From positions 372,001 through 436,000 of the forward strand of contig JAFKLR010000004.1 of NCBI GenBank assembly GCA_017304685.1: DNA of 64,000 bases. Direction: 5' to 3'. This stretch comes from Sphingobacteriia bacterium (GTDB lineage: Bacteria; Pseudomonadota; Alphaproteobacteria; Rickettsiales; 33-17). The position numbers and the translations under genes are program-made. The notes beneath the pieces are model-generated. The model made no database searches, was not told where the DNA came from, and saw nothing but the letters and a program-made list of their open reading frames with translations. Position 1 is the stretch's first letter. Each line of letters starts with the position of its first letter. Positions 27,101 through 34,428 of this stretch are shown here, piece after piece.

Positions 27101-27277
27101 ACCATTAGCGAAAGGTGGGCCATCATAAAAAACAAATTCATTTTTTTTACCATCAATTTTTGATGGTCTTTCTTCTACTGATTTTTCAAAAACTTTATGT
27201 TCTTTCCAATAAGAAAGAACTCTTTCTTCAACTTCACTAAAATTAGGACTCGAGCTGACTTTAGGATATCCACTCAT
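24116..27277 (-). CDS. ileS: isoleucyl-tRNA synthetase, eukaryote-like long type
   Basis: Class I synthetase charging tRNA-Ile. The 1053 residues have the HIGH motif as HYGH (62-65) within PPFANGLPHYGHLLTGF, the editing domain with AAWTTTPWTLPSN and LAPGFGEDD, and the KMSKS loop as KLSKR. The long C-terminal part lacks the zinc-binding cysteines of the E. coli type. The wording GWDCHGLPAEMGAEKEL and VMPYSWACETPLSNFE resembles eukaryotic cytosolic and type 2 bacterial enzymes, which tend to be mupirocin-resistant; Rickettsia enzymes are of this kind. A promoter is 42 bases upstream. It leads the ileS-gpsA-yihY-tlc run. Confidence 0.95.
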   Translation of the reverse strand: MSGYPKVSSSPNFSEVEERVLSYWKEHKVFEKSVEERPSKIDGKKNEFVFYDGPPFANGLPHYGHLLTGFVKDTIPRYQTMKGKKVNRKFGWDCHGLPAEMGAEKELSLSGRAAIMNFGIDKFNDHCRNSVLKYRNEWQDYVNRQARWVDFENDYKTMDTNFMESVLWAFKQLYNKGLVYESMRVMPYSWACETPLSNFETRLDNSYRERADKSATVLFKLKEKPESLSDISEDVYLAAWTTTPWTLPSNLAIAVGAEIEYSAIEFDSKVIIIATSSFSQYKKELGEEPKIIKSFKGSELKNITYIPLFDYFKDHPNSFRILLGDFVTEGDGTGAVHLAPGFGEDDQIICEKEGITLVCPVDSQGKFTKEVSDFEGLQVFDAIDEVIKALKLKGFWLKTEQFIHNYPHCWRTDTPLIYKAVPSFYVEVTKFKDRMVELNQQITWIPDHIKNGLFGNWLANARDWSISRNRFWGTPIPVWKSDDPKYPRIDVYGSIEELEKDFGVKVKDLHKPFIDELTRPNPDDPTGKSTMRRVEDVFDCWFESGSMPYAQVHYPFENKEWFENHFPADFIVEYTAQTRGWFYTLMVLSTALFDRPPFLNCICHGVILDEKGQKLSKRLNNYADPKDIFKNFGADTLRWLMISSPVMRGLELLIDKDGTMLKDVQRLAIKPIWNSYHFFTLYANADKIDAKIITNSKDALDRYILAKLRNVVKIVTESLDKFDTITATKSIEDFYEILNNWYIRRNRPRFWRSGYDEDKQLAYDTLFTVLITMAKISAPLLPLLSEAIYLGLNKFDMSDYNQSIHLTDFPDYNIFPQEENLVVEMDRVRDICTSAHSVRNNNNIRVRQPLQTLTVAGKSVTINDLIELIKDELNVKEVKFTDVVNEFVNFKLQLNFPLLGKRMPELIKDITKEVKQDNWQKNNDGTIAVAGKTLQKEEFTLLLQPKDPKNTESLSSQDAVVILDLNISEELYNEGLARDLVRAIQQARKDDGFEISDRVDISIEASENFKTSTQNFISYIEEQTLSKLSFTNEEGKHKLESDKEVISFSLKKI

Positions 27278-27319
27278 TTATTTACTCACGTGTTTCCAGG
27301 ATTATTGATATTTGCACTT

Positions 27320-27347
27320 ATATTACGTTTTAGCGTCTTTATGTCAA
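27320..27347 (-). promoter_or_regulatory. sigma-70-type promoter for ileS-gpsA-yihY-tlc
   Basis: On the minus strand TTGACA (27347-27342), a 16-base spacer and TAATAT (27325-27320). The spacing and -10 box are the same as in the ihfA promoter. The ATG of ileS is 42 bases downstream of the -10. Confidence 0.6.
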
Positions 27348-27387
27348 GGATTAGGTAGAGAAAATATTAATGTAATAAGATGGTATA

Positions 27388-27434
27388 AAAATATTATTAA
27401 TACTGAACCTCAATTAATTTTGAGATTCAGTATT
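27388..27434 (-). terminator. intrinsic terminator after the duplicated-repeat protein gene
   Basis: A stem of 15 pairs with one G-U wobble on the minus strand (27434-27420 with 27413-27399) and a 6-base loop, followed by AATAATATTTTTATA. It starts about 10 bases after the stop codon of the gene at 27445. Confidence 0.6.
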
Positions 27435-27444
27435 TTAATAAAAA

Positions 27445-29184
27445 TTAAGCGCGCGGTGTTCTAACTGAGTTAATAACAACCTTAATTTTGTCTTCTAAAG
27501 TTTGGCGAATTTTAGGTAAGTTAACGTTAATTTCAGGCATTTTTTCGCTTACAGCTTTAACAAAGTTTTGCCCTGAAACGCTGTTTAATACACGCTTACC
27601 ACCGAAATAACCTAAAAGTGCAACTAAGGCAAAGCCGGCAACATATTTAGCAATGCGTGTATATTTTTCATATTTTGCAGTAGCTTGTTTTGCATTATCT
27701 TCTTTTGCTTTAATAGCACGCTCAGCTTCTGCTTCTTTCGCAGTTTTTAATTTTTCATTTTCTTCGTTGTAAGCTTTATTTACTTTTTCGTTCAAAGAAT
27801 TTAGTTCATCTATCATGGTTTGATTTTTAATAAAGCTAGTTTGTAAAACAGCTTGCATTATAATTGTATTTATTGAGGCTAATTTTAATGGTGAATTTAT
27901 TAAATCTATCTCTTCAGCTTTATAGGCTTCAATTTTTTTCTCTGCATGACCATACATAAATTTAGCGAATTCATAGTGTAATTTTACTTTTATTTCACTT
28001 AAACTATCGTATGTACTTAATAAGTTTGTGAAGCTGCTATGAATTTTAAAATATAATTCATCCGCTTCTTTGTAAGTTTTTGCATTTTTATATTCTTCAA
28101 TTTGAGGTGCTACTTGTTGAATAACAGAATTATAAAATTCTTCAAATTTTTCAGTAACATTTTTGCTTAATTCTTCTAATTGAGGAATTTCCTTATAAGA
28201 AGCGTTAAGGGATTTTAATTTTTCATAATATTCATTAGCACTATTTCTATTAGAGTTAATAGCATCAAAGGTATCTTTTTTGTGTTCGACTTGATTATTT
28301 ATTAATGCATTTAACCCTTTAATAGCTCCTTCATAATATAGGCTTGCTATTTCAAAGTGAGCTTCTGCTTTACGATCATTATTATTGCTATTGGTTTCCA
28401 TGAAAAACATTGATAAAGCAGCATTATTTTTCCCTAATTTTTTATATATTCTTCCGCAATAAAGAAGTGCATTTAAAAATTCATCGTTATTATTCTCTGC
28501 TTTTTTACTAAGTTGTTCACCTATAATTTGCTGAACATCACCCTCGCTTGTTGTAATAGTAAGTTTTTCAGCAGGAAATCCATTAGTTTTTAGAATTTCT
28601 ACAAATACTGGAAATGCTTCTTCATAGTTTCCTTGATTATATAAATCAATTGCTTCTTTACATTTTATAGTATTTTCAGTTTTAATAAGTTCTTCTTTTA
28701 AATTATTTAATTCTGAAAAGCCGTGATAAGAATCATCAATTTCTTTAAGATTTGTATGATAACTTTCGGCAAGTTTTTTACAAGAATTAATTTCATCATT
28801 AATTTCTGTAGGTTTTAACGTAGTATTTATTAATTTGCGTAATTCCTTAATAGCTTCTTCATAATATGATTTTGCTAATTCATAATGTGCATCGGAATTA
28901 CGGTTATTATTACTTTTATTTAATATTTGGAACATTGACCTTGCTGCGGTAGGTTGTTCTAATTTTTGGTATATTTTTCCGCAATAATATAAAAATGTTA
29001 AACAATCATCATCAACTTTTTGAATAGGGGTGTCATCAGCGAACTTTTTAAGTTCATCATCACTAATATTTATAGCAATTTTTTCTACTGAAAATTTTTT
29101 GTCTTTTAATAATTGAACGAACATTGAAAACGCTTCTTTATATTCGCTATCATGATACAACTTAATTGCTTGTTCTTTTGACAT
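27445..29184 (-). CDS. membrane-anchored repeat protein with internal duplication
   Basis: The 579-residue protein has no family I can name. It contains two clear copies of a unit of about 170 residues (about 4-170 and 176-345): KLYHDSEYKEAFSMFVQLL matches DLYNQGNYEEAFPVFVEIL, FLYYCGKIYQKL matches LLYCGRIYKKL, and AHYELAKSYYEEAIKEL matches AHFEIASLYYEGAIKGL. A third, shortened copy has LHYEFAKFMYGHAEKKI (about 402-418). The units look like TPR-type helical hairpins. Residues about 455-510 are a charged coiled coil with an Ala-Lys-Glu run, followed by one membrane helix (about 511-529) and a basic 50-residue tail. There is no signal peptide, so it would be tail-anchored-like. AAGGAG lies 7 bases before the ATG, and the gene has its own terminator. 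Confidence 0.7.
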   Translation of the reverse strand: MSKEQAIKLYHDSEYKEAFSMFVQLLKDKKFSVEKIAINISDDELKKFADDTPIQKVDDDCLTFLYYCGKIYQKLEQPTAARSMFQILNKSNNNRNSDAHYELAKSYYEEAIKELRKLINTTLKPTEINDEINSCKKLAESYHTNLKEIDDSYHGFSELNNLKEELIKTENTIKCKEAIDLYNQGNYEEAFPVFVEILKTNGFPAEKLTITTSEGDVQQIIGEQLSKKAENNNDEFLNALLYCGRIYKKLGKNNAALSMFFMETNSNNNDRKAEAHFEIASLYYEGAIKGLNALINNQVEHKKDTFDAINSNRNSANEYYEKLKSLNASYKEIPQLEELSKNVTEKFEEFYNSVIQQVAPQIEEYKNAKTYKEADELYFKIHSSFTNLLSTYDSLSEIKVKLHYEFAKFMYGHAEKKIEAYKAEEIDLINSPLKLASINTIIMQAVLQTSFIKNQTMIDELNSLNEKVNKAYNEENEKLKTAKEAEAERAIKAKEDNAKQATAKYEKYTRIAKYVAGFALVALLGYFGGKRVLNSVSGQNFVKAVSEKMPEINVNLPKIRQTLEDKIKVVINSVRTPRA

Positions 29185-29311
29185 AATTTTCTCCTTAAAT
29201 AAGATAATTTATTTGATTAAAAGTTGCTATGAAATTAACCTTTTTTTTAACCAATAGTCAATGTTAAACTAAGATTAATGATAGAGTATTAATTTTTTCT
29301 ATGAATTTCAG

Positions 29312-30511
29312 TTACTTAACCGAAAGCTTGTGTTTATCTCTTAAATAAATAACAATAAACCCGCTTACAGCAATTGTTAAAGCTATAGGGATTATTCCCA
29401 TTGAAATTAAGTATTGTTCCTTAGGGTTATTGGTAATTTTACTTGAGTAATCATGCGCATAACCTATGACTGTGTGAAAGACATAGCCAAATGCCATTAT
29501 GATCATATTTGCCACTGATGAAGCAACGCCGGCTCTGCTTGCCGGAACCTTTGTTACCGCGTAGCTTATTGCAACCACCTGATAGGCTGAGAATGCTCCT
29601 AAAGAGATAAATAATGGTATAATAGTAGTTGGACTAATGCTTCCTGATAAACTTAAGCCAAAAGCTCCAGTCATTATAATGCCACTTAAAATAACAATAA
29701 CCGGGGCTGAAATAAACCGTGCTAAATATCCTAAAATACTTGCTCCAAAACACATACCGATAAAAATTTGTGAAGCAATAAAACTGGCATTTTCTGGAGG
29801 TAATGAATAAACTTCTTGTAAAAACCTTTTACTCCATACGTCAGCAAAGCCTTCTAATGGCCCTACCATTAAACCTGCTAAAATAGAAATAGTTATGAGT
29901 GCAGGATGAAAAATATCTTTTGAAAAAATTTGGATATTAGAAATTGCTTGGGTATTTTTATTGCCTCCTGCAAAAATTAAGATACAGATGGATGTAAATA
30001 TTCCAATACCAATTAAAATTAAAACACTTTTTTGCCAACCGAAGGATTTAAGTAACATTTCAAGTGGTAACCCACCAAAAATAGCGCCACTTAAGCCAAT
30101 TGTTACTGCAATACCCATGAAGGTTGAATATTTATTTTCTTCAAAACTTTCACGAGTAATTTTAAATAAACCAATAATTGCAGCAGATGAGCCAACACCA
30201 ACTAAAAACCTACCTAAAATAGCTATAATATAATGGTCAGAAAAAACTAAGCTTGCGGTACCTAAGCACGTTAAAGTGCACATTAAGGAAAGAACAATGC
30301 GAGAACTTAATTTATCTAACATTATACCAATAGGAATGTGAGCTAATACATAACCTAAATAGTAAATACCAGAAAATTGACCAAGCTCTGTAGCACCCAT
30401 ATTAAACTTATTTACTATTTCCGAATTAATAGCGTTAGGTAAGACTCTTAATATATATTGATAGGCATAAAATATACTTGCGAAAGCCCATAAGGTGTAA
30501 CGATTAAACAT
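29312..30511 (-). CDS. MFS transporter
   Basis: A 399-residue major facilitator with twelve membrane helices. The signature loop between helices 2 and 3 reads GYVLAHIPIGIMLDKLSSR, and helix 4 has GRFLVGVGSSAAIIGLFK. A second half repeats the fold (MCFGASILGYLARFISAPV). The early YQYILRVLPNAINSEIVNKF is common in transporters of Rickettsiales, which use many MFS proteins to take up host metabolites. The substrate is unknown. It stands alone between two spacers. Confidence 0.85.
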   Translation of the reverse strand: MFNRYTLWAFASIFYAYQYILRVLPNAINSEIVNKFNMGATELGQFSGIYYLGYVLAHIPIGIMLDKLSSRIVLSLMCTLTCLGTASLVFSDHYIIAILGRFLVGVGSSAAIIGLFKITRESFEENKYSTFMGIAVTIGLSGAIFGGLPLEMLLKSFGWQKSVLILIGIGIFTSICILIFAGGNKNTQAISNIQIFSKDIFHPALITISILAGLMVGPLEGFADVWSKRFLQEVYSLPPENASFIASQIFIGMCFGASILGYLARFISAPVIVILSGIIMTGAFGLSLSGSISPTTIIPLFISLGAFSAYQVVAISYAVTKVPASRAGVASSVANMIIMAFGYVFHTVIGYAHDYSSKITNNPKEQYLISMGIIPIALTIAVSGFIVIYLRDKHKLSVK

Positions 30512-30583
30512 AAAATATCCTTATTTATTATTTAAGTGGAAATGAAATTTATTTAATTGTAAAGAAAACATAAGAGATAATTA

Positions 30584-30600
30584 TAGCAGCTTAGCTGCTA
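30584..30600. repeat. GC-rich inverted repeat upstream of the MFS gene
   Basis: TAGCAGC-TTA-GCTGCTA is a perfect 7-base inverted repeat with a 3-base centre, standing out in very AT-rich sequence. It is 73 bases upstream of the MFS start codon and could be an operator. The remaining 30512-30743 spacer shows no gene or RNA that I can recognise. Confidence 0.35.
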
Positions 30601-30743
30601 AGAAGTGTTAGAAATGATAATGTATGTATTAAAATTCTGCGCATTGTAATTAACTTTTATAATTTAAAAATTATTATATTTTATTTTAATATTAAGTAAA
30701 GAAATAGTTAAAATTTAATAGTACAGTTATAATAAAGGCTTAT

Positions 30744-30783
30744 AAAAATACTTAGATTAAGTATATATAACCTTAGTATTTTT
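30744..30783 (-). terminator. intrinsic terminator after nfu
   Basis: On the minus strand AAAAATACT and AGTATTTTT arms (30783-30775 and 30752-30744) pair around a loop that adds two further pairs after one mismatch, ending in a T run. It begins 5 bases after the nfu stop. Confidence 0.5.
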
Positions 30784-30787
30784 ATAT

Positions 30788-31339
30788 TTAAACTGCTTCT
30801 ACTGCCACAACTTCTGGAACATAATATTTTAACATATTTTCAATGCCACTTTTTAAGGTAATGGTTGAACTTGGACAACCTGAACAAGCGCCGTGAAGTT
30901 CTAGCCTTACAATACCATCTTCATATTCGACGAAAATTATATCACCACCATCTTGAGCTACGGCAGGACGAACCCTAGTCTCGATAATTTCTTTTATTTG
31001 TTTAACAATATCAGTATCATTTTCTGAAGAAACTTCAATTGTAGTATTAGCTTTATCATTTAAAATGGCTTTTCCTGAAACGTAAAAATCCATTATAGTT
31101 GTTAAAATTTCAGCTTTTAAAATATTCCAATCGGCAGCTTCATTTTTTGTTACTGTAATAAAATCATATCCTAGGAATATTCCTTCTACATCCTGAATTT
31201 TAAATAATTCTTCAGCAAGAGGAGATTTATATGCGGTCTCTTTTGATGGAATGTTTACAGGTTCGCTACCTGTAACATATTCACCTGGAATAAATTTTAA
31301 GGTAAGTGGGTTAGGGGTAAGTTCAACTTGGATAAACAT
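30788..31339 (-). CDS. nfu: NifU-like Fe-S cluster carrier protein
   Basis: The 183 residues consist of an N-terminal Nfu domain (MFIQVELTPNPLTLKFIPGE, about 1-90) and a C-terminal NifU domain whose cluster ligands are Cys152 and Cys155 in HGACSGCPSSTITLKSGIE. The protein carries 4Fe-4S clusters to target enzymes, and this two-domain form is shared by Alphaproteobacteria and mitochondria (NFU1). In the window its likely clients would be among the respiratory and TCA enzymes, but no direct link is visible. The gene is monocistronic. Confidence 0.92.
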   Translation of the reverse strand: MFIQVELTPNPLTLKFIPGEYVTGSEPVNIPSKETAYKSPLAEELFKIQDVEGIFLGYDFITVTKNEAADWNILKAEILTTIMDFYVSGKAILNDKANTTIEVSSENDTDIVKQIKEIIETRVRPAVAQDGGDIIFVEYEDGIVRLELHGACSGCPSSTITLKSGIENMLKYYVPEVVAVEAV

Positions 31340-31510
31340 AATAAAATCCCTCTTGTATAATAACTTAGTAATTTTGTCAGGTATTTTAATAAAATTATAG
31401 AAAATTGCAAGGATATAGTTTAATAATAAAAATATTGTTTTATTACCTCAGGTGATTTAAAGGTATATTACCCTCTCGGATTAAAATTCAAAATCTTAGG
31501 AGTAAAAATT

Positions 31511-31768
31511 ATGCAAAATTCTATTGAATTAATAGGCTTAATCGCAGGCGCGTGCACGGCGGTTTCATTCGTTCCACAAGTAATTAAAGTTTGGAAAAGT
31601 CGTTCAGTACAAGATATTTCTTTACTTATGTATGTATTATTTTGTACAGGACTAGCTTCGTGGGTGGCTTATGGAGTTTACATGGATTCTATTTCATTAA
31701 TATTATGGAATGCTTTAACATTAGTTCTAGCAGTAAGTATATTAATAATGAAAATTAGGTGGAAATAA
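31511..31768 (+). CDS. SemiSWEET-type PQ-loop sugar transporter
   Basis: An 85-residue protein of three membrane helices. It has the MtN3/PQ-loop pattern: GLIAGACTAVSFVPQVIKVW with the conserved Pro-Gln, KSRSVQDISLLMYVLFCTGL, and a last helix ending ILWNALTLVLAVSILIM with the conserved Asn. Two copies form a dimeric sugar channel in known SemiSWEETs. AGGAG lies 8 bases before the ATG. It is divergent from nfu. Confidence 0.88.
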   Translation: MQNSIELIGLIAGACTAVSFVPQVIKVWKSRSVQDISLLMYVLFCTGLASWVAYGVYMDSISLILWNALTLVLAVSILIMKIRWK

Positions 31769-31770
31769 AA

Positions 31771-31793
31771 AAAGGGTAGTTAAACTACCCTTT
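31771..31793. terminator. bidirectional terminator between the SemiSWEET gene and lpd
   Basis: AAAGGGTAG and CTACCCTTT arms around TTAAA form a perfect hairpin with A and T runs at its feet. It lies 2 bases after the SemiSWEET stop and 3 bases after the convergent lpd stop, so it can end both transcripts. Confidence 0.75.
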
Positions 31794-31796
31794 AGC

Positions 31797-33203
31797 TCAC
31801 ATATTTAAAGTTCTGCCAAGTACACTTAAAGCTGCTTCTTTTACAGCTTCATTAAGTGTTGGGTGAGCATGACAAACACGTGCTATATCTTCTGATGAAG
31901 CGCCAAATTCAATTGCCGCTACAAGTTCAGCAATTAATGTACCCGCATCAGGGCCAATTATATGAGCGCCTAAAATACGATCGGTTTTCGCATCAGCAAG
32001 AATTTTAACTTTACCTGCCGTACTATCAACCGCTCTTGCGCGACTATTTGCAAGGAATGGGAAATTACCTGCTTTATAAGAAACTCCACTTGCTTTAAGT
32101 TCATCTTCAGTTTTACCAACAGATGCAACTTCAGGATATGTATAAATTACACCAGGAATGGTATCATAATTAACATGTCCTGCTTGACCTGCCATAATTT
32201 CTGCTGCTGCAACCGCTTCTTCTTCAGCTTTGTGAGCAAGCATCGGGCCACGAATAACGTCACCGACTGCATAAATATTTGGGACGTTTGTTCTAAAATG
32301 ATCATCTACTTCAATGCGACCTGCTTTGTCAGTTTTAATACCAACATTTTCGAGTCCTAAATTACCAGTAAATGGTCTTCTTCCAACTGCTACTAAAACA
32401 ACTTCTGTTTCAATTTTTTCTTGCTTACCACCTTGAGCAGGTTCTACAGTTAAAATTACTTTACCTTTTTTCTTTTCAGCGGAAATTACTTTTGTTCCTA
32501 ACTTAAATTGCATTCCTTGTTTTTCAAGTTCTTTATGCAAAAGTTTACCAATTTCACTATCCATTGTAGGAACAATTTTATCTAAAAATTCAACAACTGT
32601 AACTTGCGATCCGAGCCTACGCCATACTGAACCCATTTCAAGCCCAATATATCCACCGCCAATAACTATCATTGATTCAGGAACTTTAGGTAAACTTAAA
32701 GCACCTGTTGATGAAACTATTTGCTTCTCATCAATTTCAATACCTGGAAGAGTGGCTACTTCTGAACCAGTTGCAATCATTATATTTTTAGTATTTAAAA
32801 TGGTTTCATTTTTACCATCTTTAACAGTAACTTGGTTTGCAGATTTTATAAAACCTGTACCAATAAAGTGAGCGACTTTATTCTTTTTGAATAAACCTTC
32901 AATGCCTTTAGTTAAGTCATTGACAACTTTATCTTTACGCGCAAGCATTTGCTCAAGTTCGAGTTTTAAACCTGATACACTAATTCCATGATTTTTAAAT
33001 GTATGTTTTGCTTCTTCAAATAATTCACTTGATTGTAAAAGCGCTTTAGAAGGAATGCATCCAACATTTAAACAAGTTCCACCTAAAGTTTTTCTTGCTT
33101 CAATACAGGCTGTTTTAAAACCAAGTTGTGAAAGCCTTATTGCGCCAACATAACCTGCAGGACCACCACCAATTACTATTACATCAAAATCTGTATCAGC
33201 CAT
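31797..33203 (-). CDS. lpd: dihydrolipoamide dehydrogenase (E3)
   Basis: Flavoprotein that reoxidises dihydrolipoamide, passing electrons to NAD. The 468 residues show the FAD loop VIGGGPAGYVGAIRLSQLG, the redox disulfide GGTCLNVGCIPSK (Cys44, Cys49), the NAD-binding VIGGGYIGLEMG, IYAVGDVIRGPMLAHKAEEE, and the dimer-interface active-site HAHPTLNEA. It is the last gene of the 2-oxoglutarate dehydrogenase run, 17 bases after sucB, so it mainly serves this complex; a second copy for pyruvate dehydrogenase may exist elsewhere. Confidence 0.96.
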   Translation of the reverse strand: MADTDFDVIVIGGGPAGYVGAIRLSQLGFKTACIEARKTLGGTCLNVGCIPSKALLQSSELFEEAKHTFKNHGISVSGLKLELEQMLARKDKVVNDLTKGIEGLFKKNKVAHFIGTGFIKSANQVTVKDGKNETILNTKNIMIATGSEVATLPGIEIDEKQIVSSTGALSLPKVPESMIVIGGGYIGLEMGSVWRRLGSQVTVVEFLDKIVPTMDSEIGKLLHKELEKQGMQFKLGTKVISAEKKKGKVILTVEPAQGGKQEKIETEVVLVAVGRRPFTGNLGLENVGIKTDKAGRIEVDDHFRTNVPNIYAVGDVIRGPMLAHKAEEEAVAAAEIMAGQAGHVNYDTIPGVIYTYPEVASVGKTEDELKASGVSYKAGNFPFLANSRARAVDSTAGKVKILADAKTDRILGAHIIGPDAGTLIAELVAAIEFGASSEDIARVCHAHPTLNEAVKEAALSVLGRTLNM

Positions 33204-33220
33204 AAAATTTCACCTTAAAT

Positions 33221-34411
33221 TTATAAATCAAATAATAATCTTTCAGGGTTCTCAATGCACTCTTTTATTCTAACGAGGAATGTAACTGCTTCTTTACCAT
33301 CAATAATTCTATGATCATATGATAATGCTAAATACATCATTGGTCTTATTTCTACTTTACCATTAACCGCCATTGGTCTTTCCATAGTTTTATGCATACC
33401 TAATATACCTGATTGTGGAGGGTTAATGATTGGTGTAGACAGAAGTGAACCATACACACCACCATTTGATATAGAGAAAGTACCGCCAGTAAGTTCAGCC
33501 ATAGTAAGCTTACCATCACGAGCTTTTTTACCTAAATTAACAATTTCTTGTTCAATTTCAGCAAAACTTTTCTGCTCAGCATCGCGTACAATAGGAACAA
33601 CTAAACCTTGTTCTGTTCCAACAGCCACACCTATGTCGTAATAATTTTTATATATAATATCATCGCCATCAATTTCAGCATTAACTGCAGGAATTTCTTT
33701 TAATGCCGTAACAGCAGCTTTTACAAAAAACGACATAAAACCAAGTTTTACTTTATGTTTCTTTTCAAAACTTTCTTTATATTGGTTACGAAGATTCATG
33801 ATATTTGTCATATCTACTTCGTTAAAGGTAGTTAAAATAGCAGCATTATTTTGTGACTCTTTAAGTCTTTCTGCAATACGCTTTCTAAGTCTAGTCATCT
33901 TAACGCGCTCTTCATTTCTTGACGAAGAAGCTTTAGAAGTAGTAGCAGTAGATGGGTTTTCAAGAGCATTAATAACATCGCCCTTTGTTATTCTTCCATC
34001 TTTGCCAGTACCACTTAGATTACTTTCGCTTAAATTATTTTCTACAGCCATTTTCTTAGCAGAAGGCATCATAAATCCTGCTGCAGTATTTGAACTTGGT
34101 GCAAGAGTTTTATTTACAGCTACTTCAGCTGCAGCGACTGGTTTTGATTCTTGTTTTGAAGCTACTGGCGCTGCCCCATCTTTAATTGAACCAAGAAGTG
34201 CGCCAATACCAACGGTATCACCTTGTTTAGCTGTAATTTTTTCGATTACACCAGATGCGGGAGCAGTAACTTCCATTGTTACTTTGTCAGTTTCAAGTTC
34301 AACAAGTAATTCATCAACTTTAACAAAATCACCTTCTTTTTTAGTCCATTTACCAACGGTTGCTTCAGTTACAGACTCACCCAGTGCTGGAACCTTAATT
34401 TCAACTGACAT
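33221..34411 (-). CDS. sucB: dihydrolipoamide succinyltransferase (E2 of 2-oxoglutarate dehydrogenase)
   Basis: Core subunit of the 2-oxoglutarate dehydrogenase complex. The 396 residues comprise one lipoyl domain (1-76) with the lipoylated lysine at 43 in [11 protein letters not shown], an Ala-rich linker, a peripheral-subunit-binding domain (about 112-148, [20 protein letters not shown]), and the catalytic domain ending in [13 protein letters not shown] with the active-site His. A single lipoyl domain and the E1-E2-E3 order after sucA fit SucB rather than the pyruvate enzyme. It follows sucA by 17 bases. Confidence 0.96.
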   Translation of the reverse strand: MSVEIKVPALGESVTEATVGKWTKKEGDFVKVDELLVELETDKVTMEVTAPASGVIEKITAKQGDTVGIGALLGSIKDGAAPVASKQESKPVAAAEVAVNKTLAPSSNTAAGFMMPSAKKMAVENNLSESNLSGTGKDGRITKGDVINALENPSTATTSKASSSRNEERVKMTRLRKRIAERLKESQNNAAILTTFNEVDMTNIMNLRNQYKESFEKKHKVKLGFMSFFVKAAVTALKEIPAVNAEIDGDDIIYKNYYDIGVAVGTEQGLVVPIVRDAEQKSFAEIEQEIVNLGKKARDGKLTMAELTGGTFSISNGGVYGSLLSTPIINPPQSGILGMHKTMERPMAVNGKVEIRPMMYLALSYDHRIIDGKEAVTFLVRIKECIENPERLLFDL

Positions 34412-34428
34412 AATGTAAACTCTCCCTT

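Noticed and set aside
31441..31500. Two short dyads (ACCT-AGGT and GGTA-TACC) before the SemiSWEET gene as operators
   Set aside because: Arms of four bases are too short to stand out in this sequence.
33798..34418. Long open frame of 206 codons on the plus strand
   Set aside because: It is the complement of sucB, whose catalytic and lipoyl motifs are all present; the plus-strand product is a Ser/Leu/Val-rich shadow with no family pattern.
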